13,534 bases of DNA from Bacillota bacterium (GCA_021850485.1 JAJZLY010000019.1:1-13534); one strand, 5' to 3'. Counted from the stretch's first letter, positions 6,577-12,523 are shown. Notes: a model not told the origin generated them from the letters alone. Made by a program: numbers and translations.

Positions 6577-7785
6577 ACGCCCAGATGGTCGCCAGCCACC
6601 CGCCGGCTGATCGGGATCCAGGTCTTGTATACGCTCGCCACCGCCCTGGCGGGCACCTTTGTTTCACCTTATATCCTGGACTCGCCGTCTGGTGTGCTGG
6701 GCGTCGTCATCCTCTACCTGGGGCTGTTTGCAGCCTGCCCGCTGGGTGCCTTTTTGGGCGGCCAGTTCAACCGGTCGGACTTGGGCCGTAATCTGCCCTG
6801 GAGTTTTGCCGCCTACGGCATCTTTTACGTCTCGCTGTTCGCCCTGGGTCTGGGCCATCAGGTCAGCCTGATCTCGCTGGCTGTGCTCGGCGTGGTGCAG
6901 GGACTGGGGTTGGGCTTATATTTCGTGACCATCAACGTGCTGACCTATGACTTGGTGTCCGACTCCGGACGCGAAGCCTTCTTCGGTCAGTTGATGGTAT
7001 ACGGCGGCATCATCGCCGTGGCCACACCGGCGATCGGTGGAGCCGTGATCCAGGGCCTGCACATGGTCGGCTACGGTGCCGTGTTCCTGGGCGCCTTCTT
7101 GCTCTTCTTCTGGTCCGCCGCCGCCTCCCGCCGCCTCGCCACTGTCCAGCGCAGACGGCCGTTCGCCTTGCGTCAGACCCTGCTGGCCCAGCGGCGCCTG
7201 TGGCGACAAGCGCTGGCCATGTACTTCTACCAGGGGATGCGGGATGGACTTTTTACCTTTGCCTTCGGCCTCGCGCTCTATTACCGATTGCAGAACACTG
7301 CCACGTACGGCGCCGATCTCTCCATCTTCGCCGTCATCTCCATCGCCTCCAGTTGGCTGGTCAGTCGCTACCTGAAGGCCCGCCACCGGGGCGTGGCCAT
7401 GTGGATCGGCTTGGCCTTCCACGCTGCATCGATTCTGTTCATGGCCTTCACCCTCTCACTGACCTCACTGCTCACCTACGGCTTCGTCGTCAACTCGGCG
7501 TTCACCATCTGGTACATTCCCTTTTTCAGCGTCAATTTCGACGCCATTCAGCGCTCTGGCCTGGGCCGTCTGCGCACCGAGTCACTGGTTGCCCGGGAGA
7601 TCTCGTTCGGGGCCGGACGCGTGATCACCCTGGCCGCCACTGCCGTCTTGGTCTGGCAGGTGGGCGTGCTCGGCCTGCAGATCATGATGGGCTTGACCGT
7701 GGTACCCTTTGTGATCTCCATTGCCATCGCCCAACGCATCAGTGTCGCTCCGCCGCGACGGCCGCCGGAGGCGATCTCCAGTTGA
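6577..7785 (+). CDS. MFS-type transporter, unusual start
   Basis: About 400 aa with twelve hydrophobic segments in two blocks of six, split by a basic central loop (RRLATVQRRRPFALRQTLLAQ and onward), the architecture of a major facilitator superfamily transporter. The substrate is not recognisable. The frame is open from the TAA at 6550-6552. The only ATG/GTG/TTG in it is a TTG at 6625, which falls inside the first membrane helix and has no ribosome site. I place the start at ACG 6577 because GGAGG is eight bases upstream and the segment TRRLIGIQVLYTLATALAG then gives an intact first helix. The alternative is a start at ATG 6570 or 6585 in another frame plus a one-base frameshift near 6597-6601. 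The coding body is secure; the start is not. Confidence 0.75.
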   Translation, partial: TPRWSPATRRLIGIQVLYTLATALAGTFVSPYILDSPSGVLGVVILYLGLFAACPLGAFLGGQFNRSDLGRNLPWSFAAYGIFYVSLFALGLGHQVSLISLAVLGVVQGLGLGLYFVTINVLTYDLVSDSGREAFFGQLMVYGGIIAVATPAIGGAVIQGLHMVGYGAVFLGAFLLFFWSAAASRRLATVQRRRPFALRQTLLAQRRLWRQALAMYFYQGMRDGLFTFAFGLALYYRLQNTATYGADLSIFAVISIASSWLVSRYLKARHRGVAMWIGLAFHAASILFMAFTLSLTSLLTYGFVVNSAFTIWYIPFFSVNFDAIQRSGLGRLRTESLVAREISFGAGRVITLAATAVLVWQVGVLGLQIMMGLTVVPFVISIAIAQRISVAPPRRPPEAISS

Positions 7786-7868
7786 TGCGACCATGGATGG
7801 CTCCCCGAGCAGACGGCAAACCCGGAGTGTGCGGTCACCCCGCTCTTCTCCGGAAGTTCCTATACGAT

Positions 7869-7900
7869 GCGTGCGCCTACTGGCCTGGCCTCAGGCACGC
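7869..7900 (+). other. Hairpin in the GNAT leader
   Basis: GCGTGC (7869-7874) pairs with GCACGC (7895-7900), and CCT/AGG just inside can extend the stem with a small bulge. It lies in the 220-base stretch between the MFS stop and the GNAT start. No T-run follows, so it is not a convincing terminator. Confidence 0.4.
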
Positions 7901-7919
7901 GCCGCCCGCTGAAGGGTGC

Positions 7920-7946
7920 GACGGGCATACCGCCGGCCGGCCCGTC
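7920..7946 (+). other. Second hairpin in the GNAT leader
   Basis: GACGGGC (7920-7926) pairs perfectly with GCCCGTC (7940-7946) across a 13-base loop that is itself GC-rich. It may act as a weak terminator for the MFS transcript or as part of a structured leader. The following bases, TCAGGCTTAG, are not a U-run. Confidence 0.4.
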
Positions 7947-7982
7947 TCAGGCTTAGATGTGGCCGGTGCCGTCGGCGCTTAC

Positions 7983-8004
7983 TCCCCCCAGGGAAGGGGT
8001 GGGA
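7983..8004 (+). promoter_or_regulatory. Hairpin that would mask the GNAT ribosome binding site
   Basis: TCCC-CCC (7983-7989) can pair with GGG(T)GGGA (7997-8004), with a single T bulge, giving seven pairs around a short purine loop. The purine-rich AAGGGGTGGGA that must serve as ribosome site for the GTG at 8006 lies in the loop and 3' arm. Confidence 0.4.
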
Positions 8005-8005
8005 C

Positions 8006-8485
8006 GTGAAAGACCTCATCTTGCGTCCTGTCACCCAGGACAATTGGCAAGAGGCCCTGAAGCTGAGGGTGCATCCTGCCCAGCTGCGGTTCGTCGCCGA
8101 GTACGAACCTATCGCCGCCATTGCCCTTGCCAAGGCCTACATCCATCTCGGAGGAGCGACCTGGACCCCGTTCGCCGTCTATCAGGATGCCAGCATGGTG
8201 GGCTTCTTCGAGCTCGCCCGCTGGACCGATGCGCCAGATCAGTGCTGGATCTTTCACTTCTTCATCGACCAGCGTTACCAAGGGCGCGGGTATGGGAAAG
8301 CCGCATTGGCATGTCTGATCGATCTCGTCAGGCGAGAGCATGAGGCCCCTAATGCCCTACTGCTGGTGGTCCACCCGGAAAACAAGCCCGCTCAGCAGCT
8401 CTACTCGGCGGCGGGCTTTCGCTTAACCGGAACCGTGCGCTGGGGCGAGCCCGTGTACCGTCTGGCACTAGGGGACGGCCCCTAA
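8006..8485 (+). CDS. GNAT-family N-acetyltransferase (spermidine/PaiA-BltD-like)
   Basis: A 159-aa acetyl-CoA-dependent acetyltransferase. Motif A is R90-Y-Q-G-R-G-Y-G-K98, the pyrophosphate-binding loop, preceded by the strand WIFHFFID. Motif B is VHPENKPAQQLYSAAGF, with N126 and Y133 at the positions used for cofactor contact and as general acid. FHFFIDxxYQGxGYGK with the downstream NxPAxxLYxxxGF resembles Gram-positive polyamine acetyltransferases, so spermidine or a related amine is a plausible substrate, but this is inference. The GTG at 8006 is chosen because the domain starts at once (KDLILRPVTQDNW) and AAGGGGTGGGA lies just upstream. The frame is open further 5' but without homologous content. 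It stands alone behind a 220-base structured leader. Confidence 0.85.
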   Translation: MKDLILRPVTQDNWQEALKLRVHPAQLRFVAEYEPIAAIALAKAYIHLGGATWTPFAVYQDASMVGFFELARWTDAPDQCWIFHFFIDQRYQGRGYGKAALACLIDLVRREHEAPNALLLVVHPENKPAQQLYSAAGFRLTGTVRWGEPVYRLALGDGP

Positions 8486-8663
8486 GCTTCCAGGGATGCT
8501 CCCGCACAGCGCCTCACCCCTCAGCACAGGCAGTCTCAGCGTGTGGTCGCCACGTCACGTTGCGCCAAGCTCACCGTGGCGGCGACGTCAGGACTGCTCA
8601 GTGGCGTTCGGCACCCTGCGGGCTGCCGGGCAATTCAACCGAGCGGCCGATAGTCACAGAGAT

Positions 8664-8694
8664 GCCCCCCTCGCTGGGAGGTGGCGAGGGGGGC
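8664..8694. terminator. Strong hairpin between convergent genes, possible bidirectional terminator
   Basis: GCCCCCCTCGC (8664-8674) and GCGAGGGGGGC (8684-8694) form 11 perfect pairs around a nine-base loop. On the minus strand ATCTCTGTGACTAT follows, somewhat T-rich; on the plus strand GAAGGAACAC follows. It is better as a minus-strand terminator for the rhodanese operon, though about 157 bases past its stop. Confidence 0.45.
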
Positions 8695-8772
8695 GAAGGA
8701 ACACACCGCTGCCGGGTCTCGCCGCCTGCGACGGGCGGTGGGAAGCAGCGGCCAATTAGGATTGTGGCAGTC

Positions 8773-8788
8773 GGCGCTGAGAAGCGCC
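8773..8788. repeat. Twin hairpin copy 1 (GGCGCT-GAGA-AGCGCC)
   Basis: A perfect 6-bp stem with a GAGA (GNRA-type) tetraloop. The same stem recurs 63 bases downstream at 8836-8851 with loop GACC. Confidence 0.6.
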
Positions 8789-8835
8789 TGAGAGGGTGCT
8801 AAGAGAGCCCTGTCTGTTTCAACGGTGCGCCTGTG

Positions 8836-8851
8836 GGCGCTGACCAGCGCC
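8836..8851. repeat. Twin hairpin copy 2 (GGCGCT-GACC-AGCGCC), abutting the rhodanese stop
   Basis: The stem is identical to the copy at 8773-8788, and its last base belongs to the rhodanese stop codon (8851-8853). With that copy it could form two tandem stems or cross-pair. Confidence 0.6.
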
Positions 8852-9486
8852 TACCCCTTCGCTGCCTTGAGAACGGGCAGACCCGCCTCGGTCCACGAGG
8901 CGAGTCCGCCCATGACCAGAGTCATGCGCTCGAACCCGAGTCGTTGGAGCACACTGATGGCCGTGGCCGAGCGCATCTGATCGGCACAGATCACCACCCA
9001 GGACGCCTTGGCGTCGAGTTCCTGGTGGCGGTCCCAAATCTCGCCGTACGGCACGTTGACGGCACCGGGCAGGCGCAGCCAGTCGAATTCAAAACTCTCC
9101 CGCACGTCCAGCAGGTGCACGCGCAGACCGCTGGTCAACTGGGCGTTCAGTTCAGCGACATCGACTATGGAGGTTTCGGCGGTGGGCAAGCCGGCAGCGG
9201 TCCAGGCGGTCATGCCGCCAGCCAGATAGCCGCCCACCTGGTAGCCGCCGTCGCCGATGAGTCTCTCGGCGACTGGGCCCAGCGCTGCCGGTTCGATCAC
9301 CAAGAGATAGGTCGCATCGCGGCGGAAGCAAAGCTCCATCCGGTCGACCACATCGAGCCGCCCGAACTGCATGCTGAGGGATTTTGGGATGTGGCCTGCC
9401 GCCCACGCTGGAGCGGGGCGCAGGTCCAGGGCACAGGCGCCATCAGCCAGAGCCGCTGCAAAGGCCGAAGTGTCCAGTGCCGGCAT
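8851..9486 (-). CDS. Tandem rhodanese-domain protein, first domain inactive
   Basis: A 211-aa cytosolic protein with two rhodanese folds. In the second (about 106-207), LLDVRESFEFDWLRLPGAVNVPY is followed by the active-site loop C167-A-D-Q-M-R-S173, so it can carry a persulfide and transfer sulfane sulfur. In the first (about 5-102), DLRPAPAWAAGHIPKSLSM is recognisable, but the loop reads VIEPAALG with Glu where the Cys should be, as in many two-domain sulfurtransferases. The ATG at 9486 is chosen: it lies two bases after the stop of the MBL gene and GGAGGT (9495-9500) is eight bases upstream. It shares an operon with the persulfide-dioxygenase-like enzyme, so a shared role in sulfane sulfur or sulfide handling is likely. 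Confidence 0.88.
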   Translation of the reverse strand: MPALDTSAFAAALADGACALDLRPAPAWAAGHIPKSLSMQFGRLDVVDRMELCFRRDATYLLVIEPAALGPVAERLIGDGGYQVGGYLAGGMTAWTAAGLPTAETSIVDVAELNAQLTSGLRVHLLDVRESFEFDWLRLPGAVNVPYGEIWDRHQELDAKASWVVICADQMRSATAISVLQRLGFERMTLVMGGLASWTEAGLPVLKAAKG

Positions 9487-9488
9487 GC

Positions 9489-10259
9489 CTAAACCTCCAC
9501 CAAGCCGAGATTCTGGCGCTTGATCTGCTGGAAGTTCAGCGGCTGCGGCCGCAGGGTCTGGAGGACGAAGGTGCAAAAGGCCTCCTCGCTGTCCTGCTGC
9601 ATGGCCAAGTTGTAGCGCTTCTCAAAGCGCAGCGTGGAGCTGGCCTTGCCGCTCATATTGACGCCGCCGCAGGCGGAGCCACCGAAATGACCTGGGTAGA
9701 TTTCGACGTATCCGGGTAGTGTGAAGATCTTCTGTTGCAGACTTTGATAGAGCACCCTTGCTCTCTGTGCCGTCTCCGTCACGTCCAACTCGCGATCTCC
9801 CACCAATAGATCAGGCCGCCCCACATCGCCCACGAACAGGGTGTCCCCGGTCAACAGGAACCACGGCTCATCGCTTCTGGACTGGTCAGTGACCAGCAGG
9901 CACAGGCTGTCCGGTGTGTGGCCCGGCGTGGTCAGCGCCTCCACTCTGACCTCGCCGATCTGCACCACCGCACCGTCGGTCAGGGACTGGTGGTCGACCG
10001 TGGCCTTGGTTTGATCGCTCAGCCAGTAGGTAGCGCCGCAGGCCTGGGCCAATTCCAGTCCAGCCGACAGGTGGTCGGCGTGGGTGTGGGTGTCGATCAC
10101 ATGGACGATCTGGAGGCCGCGGTCGGCCGCCTCCATCAGGTACTCCTCAATACCAAGGCTACGCAGCGCGTCGACCACCACCGCCTGCTTGGCCTTGGTG
10201 CAGCCCAATAGATACGAGGCGCAGCCAGTAGGCCCGAAGATCATCTGCCGGAAGACCAC
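9489..10259 (-). CDS. MBL-fold persulfide dioxygenase-like enzyme
   Basis: A 256-aa metallo-beta-lactamase-fold protein with T57-H-T-H-A-D-H63, H114 in TPGHTPDS, D139 in LTGDTLF and H191 in YPGHFGGSACGG. THTHADH, GDTLFVGDVGRPDL and an extended C-terminus after YPGH place it with ETHE1-like persulfide dioxygenases and their rhodanese-linked relatives rather than glyoxalase II. ETHE1 enzymes use one iron and oxidise glutathione or other low-molecular-weight persulfides to sulfite; which thiol is used here is unknown. The start is GTG at 10259, three bases after the 63-aa ORF stop, with a G-rich stretch upstream; ATG at 10244 is an alternative. It is followed two bases later by the rhodanese gene, a pairing seen in sulfide-oxidation loci. 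Confidence 0.88.
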   Translation of the reverse strand: MVFRQMIFGPTGCASYLLGCTKAKQAVVVDALRSLGIEEYLMEAADRGLQIVHVIDTHTHADHLSAGLELAQACGATYWLSDQTKATVDHQSLTDGAVVQIGEVRVEALTTPGHTPDSLCLLVTDQSRSDEPWFLLTGDTLFVGDVGRPDLLVGDRELDVTETAQRARVLYQSLQQKIFTLPGYVEIYPGHFGGSACGGVNMSGKASSTLRFEKRYNLAMQQDSEEAFCTFVLQTLRPQPLNFQQIKRQNLGLVEV

Positions 10260-10262
10260 CGC

Positions 10263-10454
10263 TCACGCCCCCCGCTGCAGGTCATAGCGGTAGAGCCCGT
10301 CCTGCAGGCCGCTGTACAAAAAGGCGTGCTTTGGGCTGGCGCACCAGAGCGAGGTGTCGGTCACGCTCTCTTGGCCGTTGGCCACAACCTCCAACGCAGC
10401 CGCCGCTACCAGCGTCTGCATGGCCCCATTGGCCGTGATCACCGACGTCGGCAC
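10263..10454 (-). CDS. Small orphan protein, 63 aa
   Basis: I do not recognise this protein. It starts at GTG 10454, the only start possible because the frame has a TAA 12 bases upstream, with AAAAGG about five bases before it. Third codon positions are overwhelmingly G or C, as in the neighbouring genes, which supports real coding. The middle is Ala/Val-rich and the C-terminal half reads CASPKHAFLYSGLQDGLYRY, with several aromatics. No signal peptide, membrane segment or paired cysteines are seen (one Cys). It ends three bases before the persulfide-dioxygenase-like gene and so belongs to that operon. A small accessory or regulatory subunit is possible but unproven. Confidence 0.6.
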   Translation of the reverse strand: MPTSVITANGAMQTLVAAAALEVVANGQESVTDTSLWCASPKHAFLYSGLQDGLYRYDLQRGA

Positions 10455-10534
10455 AAGGGCCTTTTAGCATCTGAGGTCTGGTCGATCTGCTCTCGGCACA
10501 CAACACTCACTCCTTACCTCTGTAACAGTGCTGC

Positions 10535-10563
10535 CGTAGAGTTTTTCTGGTCGGCTGTGTCAG
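10535..10563 (-). promoter_or_regulatory. Possible promoter for the sulfur operon
   Basis: CTGACA (10563-10558, minus strand) matches five of six -35 bases and lies 17 bases from TCTACG (10540-10535), a poor -10. It sits between the 3' end of rnpB and the 63-aa gene, where an operon promoter would be expected. Confidence 0.3.
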
Positions 10564-10574
10564 TGCTGGTCTGT

Positions 10575-10907
10575 GCGAGCAGACCGTAAGCCGAGTTCTG
10601 TCGAGGACGATCATTTCTCTGTGGCCGGCAGTTGCCTTCCGGCTCATGCGATCTACCCGGGAAGTCAGCGGGCCGCCTCAACCTTCCCCTATTCGATCTT
10701 GCTGCGGACGGGGTTTGCCAAGCGAACCAGTCACCTGGTCCCTGGTGGTCTCTTACACCACCGTTTCACCCTTACCGGCAAAGGCCGGCGGTTTGCTCTC
10801 TGTGGCGCTATCCTCGGGGTCGCCCCCACTGGGCGTTACCCAGCGTCCTGCCCTGTGCAGCTCGGACTTTCCTCAGGCCGAAGCCCGCGATCGTCTGGCC
10901 TGCTCGC
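10575..10907 (-). ncRNA. rnpB: RNase P RNA
   Basis: The catalytic RNA of RNase P, which matures tRNA 5' ends. On the minus strand the hallmarks appear in order: the P1 5' strand GCGAGCAGGCC (10907-10897), then GAGGAAAGTCCGAGC, GAGGATAGCGCCACAG, the central GGTAAGGGTGAAACGGTGG, GCAAACCCC and GAATAGGGG around P15, the 3' core ACAGAGAAATGATCG, and ACAGAACTCGGCTTACGG. The P1 3' strand GGTCTGCTCGC (10585-10575) closes an 11-bp P1, with one G-U pair. About 333 nt; the layout looks like bacterial type A rather than the Bacillus type B, but that is a judgement by eye. The 5' end lies about ten bases from the rnhA stop. No U-rich terminator is evident after the 3' end. Confidence 0.95.
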
Positions 10908-10913
10908 TCTCTC

Positions 10914-10942
10914 ATCCTAGTCTGTATCGGTCCGCACGCCAA
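10914..10942 (-). promoter_or_regulatory. rnpB promoter inside the end of the RNase HI gene
   Basis: TTGGCG (10942-10937) is a -35 box, followed by exactly 17 bases and TAGGAT (10919-10914) as -10. The predicted start seven bases on, at about 10907, coincides with the first base of the rnpB P1 stem. The TAG of TAGGAT is the stop codon of the RNase HI gene. Confidence 0.7.
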
Positions 10943-11354
10943 GCTTGCGATCCAGGGCCAAGTTGGCAAGATGATCGGCCAGGCTGTTCTTCTCTCGTCG
11001 CACATGTTCAGCTCGCCAGCTGGGAAATTCTCTCAGCAGGGCGAGCGCTTGCTGATGCATGGGGCGCAACGCCGGGTGCTTGACGCGATAGACGCCAGTC
11101 AACTGCTTGATGACCAATTCTGAGTCCATCCGGATGAGCAAAGCGCCAGGTGCCAAGTTTGCAGCCTTCTCCAGGCCCCACAGCAGCGCCTGATACTCGG
11201 CCACGTTATTGGTTGTCTCCCCTAGGTAGCGTCCTTCTTGCCAGATCACCTGGCCCTGATCGTCCTCGATCACCATGCCGGCCGCAGCCGGCCCTGGGTT
11301 GCCGCGGGCGGCGCCATCCGTATAGAGCTTCACGCTGAGACCATCCTCTCTCAC
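10917..11354 (-). CDS. rnhA: Ribonuclease HI family protein
   Basis: A 145-aa RNase H fold that cleaves RNA in RNA/DNA hybrids, such as R-loops and Okazaki primers. The catalytic DEDD set is present: D13 in YTDGAARGNPGP, E53 in TTNNVAEYQALLWGLE, D77 in RMDSELV and D127 in NSLADHLAN. KQLTGVYRVKHPALRPMHQQA is typical of the shorter Gram-positive and archaeal-like RNase HI proteins that lack the basic protrusion of the E. coli enzyme. The GTG at 11354 overlaps the trmK stop in GTGA, giving coupling. A GTG at 11333 (VKLYTDGAARG), preceded by GAGAGGA, is an equally reasonable start and matches where many relatives begin. The stop codon forms part of the rnpB -10 box. Confidence 0.9.
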   Translation of the reverse strand: MREDGLSVKLYTDGAARGNPGPAAAGMVIEDDQGQVIWQEGRYLGETTNNVAEYQALLWGLEKAANLAPGALLIRMDSELVIKQLTGVYRVKHPALRPMHQQALALLREFPSWRAEHVRREKNSLADHLANLALDRKLGVRTDTD

Positions 11355-12025
11355 GGCGGATCGAGGCTCTCCACCTGTGCCAACATGCGGGCAAGCACCT
11401 GCCGCTTGGCCTCTGGAGTCAGTGCCAGCCGCTCGCGCCAGACCTTTTTCACTTCCCTGCGCCAGGCTCTGGCCCCTTCGTCCTGGCGGTGGCTGAGCGC
11501 TGGTCCCAGCGGCGACCGCTCCGGGTCCCAGGAAAGCGCCGGACGACCTGGTTCCACGATCAGCACCTGATAAAAGCGCCCGCCTTCCCAGGCCAGATCC
11601 TCTCCGGTCAAGGGCAGTTCGATCCGGCTCAGCAGTCGGCGCAGATAGGCAGTGCGCGCCATCGGTTGTAACACCAGCCGCTGGAGACGGGCCGCCCGAA
11701 CCAGGCCGGAGCTCACGATGCGACCGATCGTATACTCCCCCATGCCCGCCACCACCGCCACGTCCACCTCGTCTTGGCCAAGGCAGGCCAGCCCGTCTCC
11801 TTGGCGGCAGGCCACACGGCCATCGCCGCCGAGGCGGTGCACCAGGCGGCTATAAGCACCGTCATGCAATTCGGTGGCGATGACGAGGGGGGCGCCTCGG
11901 CGCGCCAAGGCAAGCGCCAGTTGGCCATCTCCGGCGCCGATGTCCGCCACCCGGCTCCCCATCGGCGTGTGCCTGATCAAGGTGTCCAGCCGGGTCCGCA
12001 GGTCCCCTGGAGCAGCGGTGCTCAC
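11351..12025 (-). CDS. trmK: tRNA (adenine(22)-N(1))-methyltransferase
   Basis: A 224-aa class I SAM-dependent methyltransferase of the TrmK family, which makes m1A22 in the D-arm of certain tRNAs. Motif I is VADIGAGDGQLALALA (D28 onward). The family-specific stretches GMGEYTIGRIVSSGL (94-108), LVLQPM (117-122) and EGGRFYQVLIVEPG (147-160) follow in the right order. A basic, probably coiled-coil C-terminus (about 185-220) fits the tRNA-contacting helices of the family. It starts at GTG in a GTGA overlap (12022-12025) with the HAD gene stop and ends in a GTGA overlap with rnhA, so all three are probably co-translated. trmK often sits beside sigA or a Nif3-like gene in Firmicutes; neither is next to it here, at least on the sides seen. 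Confidence 0.9.
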   Translation of the reverse strand: MSTAAPGDLRTRLDTLIRHTPMGSRVADIGAGDGQLALALARRGAPLVIATELHDGAYSRLVHRLGGDGRVACRQGDGLACLGQDEVDVAVVAGMGEYTIGRIVSSGLVRAARLQRLVLQPMARTAYLRRLLSRIELPLTGEDLAWEGGRFYQVLIVEPGRPALSWDPERSPLGPALSHRQDEGARAWRREVKKVWRERLALTPEAKRQVLARMLAQVESLDPP

Positions 12026-12480
12026 CGGCGCAAGGTGGCGGTCAGGCGCCGCGGGTCTAGCAGCAGACGAATGGCGGCCTCGGGTGAGCCCACCACCACC
12101 GTGGCGGCCTCCATCGCTTCCCTGGCCGCGCCCTCCGGGCCGATCACACAGATGGCGAGCGCTGCCTGGCGAAACATCGGCACGTCGTTTCGGCCGTTGC
12201 CGATCGCCACCACACCAGGCCTGCCCAAGACGTAGGCGGCCTTGTCGGCTCCGCTGTTCACCCGTTGGAACCCGACTCCGAGCTGCGCCGACGCCTGGTC
12301 GAGGCCGCCAAAGGTGCCGGCGGACAGCATCACCACCGAAAGGCGTCCTTTTAGCTGACCGATCAGGCTCACCACCTCGGCTGTCACCAGGCCGCCGTCG
12401 GCCAAGGTTCCGTTATAATCAAACACTGCCTCGTGCAGGCTGATCGGCTCAGCCCCAGGCACCGGTACCACGATTGCCAC
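12022..12480 (-). CDS. HAD-family soluble P-type-ATPase-like protein
   Basis: A 152-aa HAD-superfamily protein. Motif I is D21-Y-N-G-T25, followed by a motif II-like S53 in MLSAGTFGG, K80, and motif III G94-N-G-R-N-D99. IGPEGAAREAMEAATVVV and the closing RRLTATLRR match the family annotated as 'soluble P-type ATPase' (COG4087). It corresponds to the cytoplasmic P-domain of metal ATPases without membrane parts; its substrate is unknown. Asn replaces the second Asp of phosphatase motif I (DxD), which is usual for this group. The frame stays open to 13158, but everything beyond about 12500 is the shadow of the transporter on the other strand. The GTG at 12480 gives the standard family N-terminus (VAIVVPVPG), with GGGAG about ten bases upstream. 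Confidence 0.82.
   Translation of the reverse strand: MAIVVPVPGAEPISLHEAVFDYNGTLADGGLVTAEVVSLIGQLKGRLSVVMLSAGTFGGLDQASAQLGVGFQRVNSGADKAAYVLGRPGVVAIGNGRNDVPMFRQAALAICVIGPEGAAREAMEAATVVVGSPEAAIRLLLDPRRLTATLRR
12414..12419 (+). promoter_or_regulatory. Possible -10 box TATAAT for the second MFS gene
   Basis: A perfect TATAAT on the plus strand lies 104 bases before the MFS start, inside the opposite-strand HAD gene. No -35 match is visible 16-18 bases upstream. The bases are also dictated by the conserved DYN codons of the HAD protein, so it may be chance. Confidence 0.25.
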
Positions 12481-12523
12481 AACGTCCACGCTCCCATCCA
12501 CTGCCTTGGAGAAGAGGTCATCG

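Larger units (their letters stand above)
8486..8850. other. Non-coding convergent interval with several hairpins
   Basis: These 365 bases lie between the GNAT stop and the rhodanese stop. Short open frames here (such as 8496-8759) have no ribosome site, no recognisable domain and low-quality composition, so I treat them as chance. Visible structures: a 9-bp stem 8546-8554/8575-8583, an 11-bp stem 8664-8674/8684-8694, a two-level stem 8706-8712/8745-8751 with an inner CCGCC/GGCGG pairing, and twin hairpins at 8773-8788 and 8836-8851. I cannot match the whole to a known RNA family. Confidence 0.6.

Noticed and set aside
7853-7865. GAAGTTCCTATAC, identical to one arm of the yeast FRT site
   Set aside because: Only one 13-base arm is present, with no spacer or inverted partner, and no cloning-vector sequence surrounds it. 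Chance match.
8735-8790. GGGAAGCAGC and CTGAGA fragments reminiscent of SRP RNA and the TPP riboswitch
   Set aside because: The neighbouring consensus bases and pairing of those RNAs are absent, so the similarity is limited to a few bases.
8496-8802. Overlapping plus-strand open frames in the convergent gap
   Set aside because: They have no ribosome site, no domain, and cross several strong hairpins. Not supported as genes.
10282-10506. 74-aa minus-strand frame (TTG start) overlapping the 63-aa gene
   Set aside because: Its third positions and Gly/Arg-rich composition look like an out-of-frame reading. The overlapping 63-aa frame has much better GC at third positions and operon spacing.
10573-11123. 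Plus-strand open frames across the RNase P RNA region
   Set aside because: They are antisense readings of rnpB and the end of rnhA; the conserved RNA core explains the sequence.
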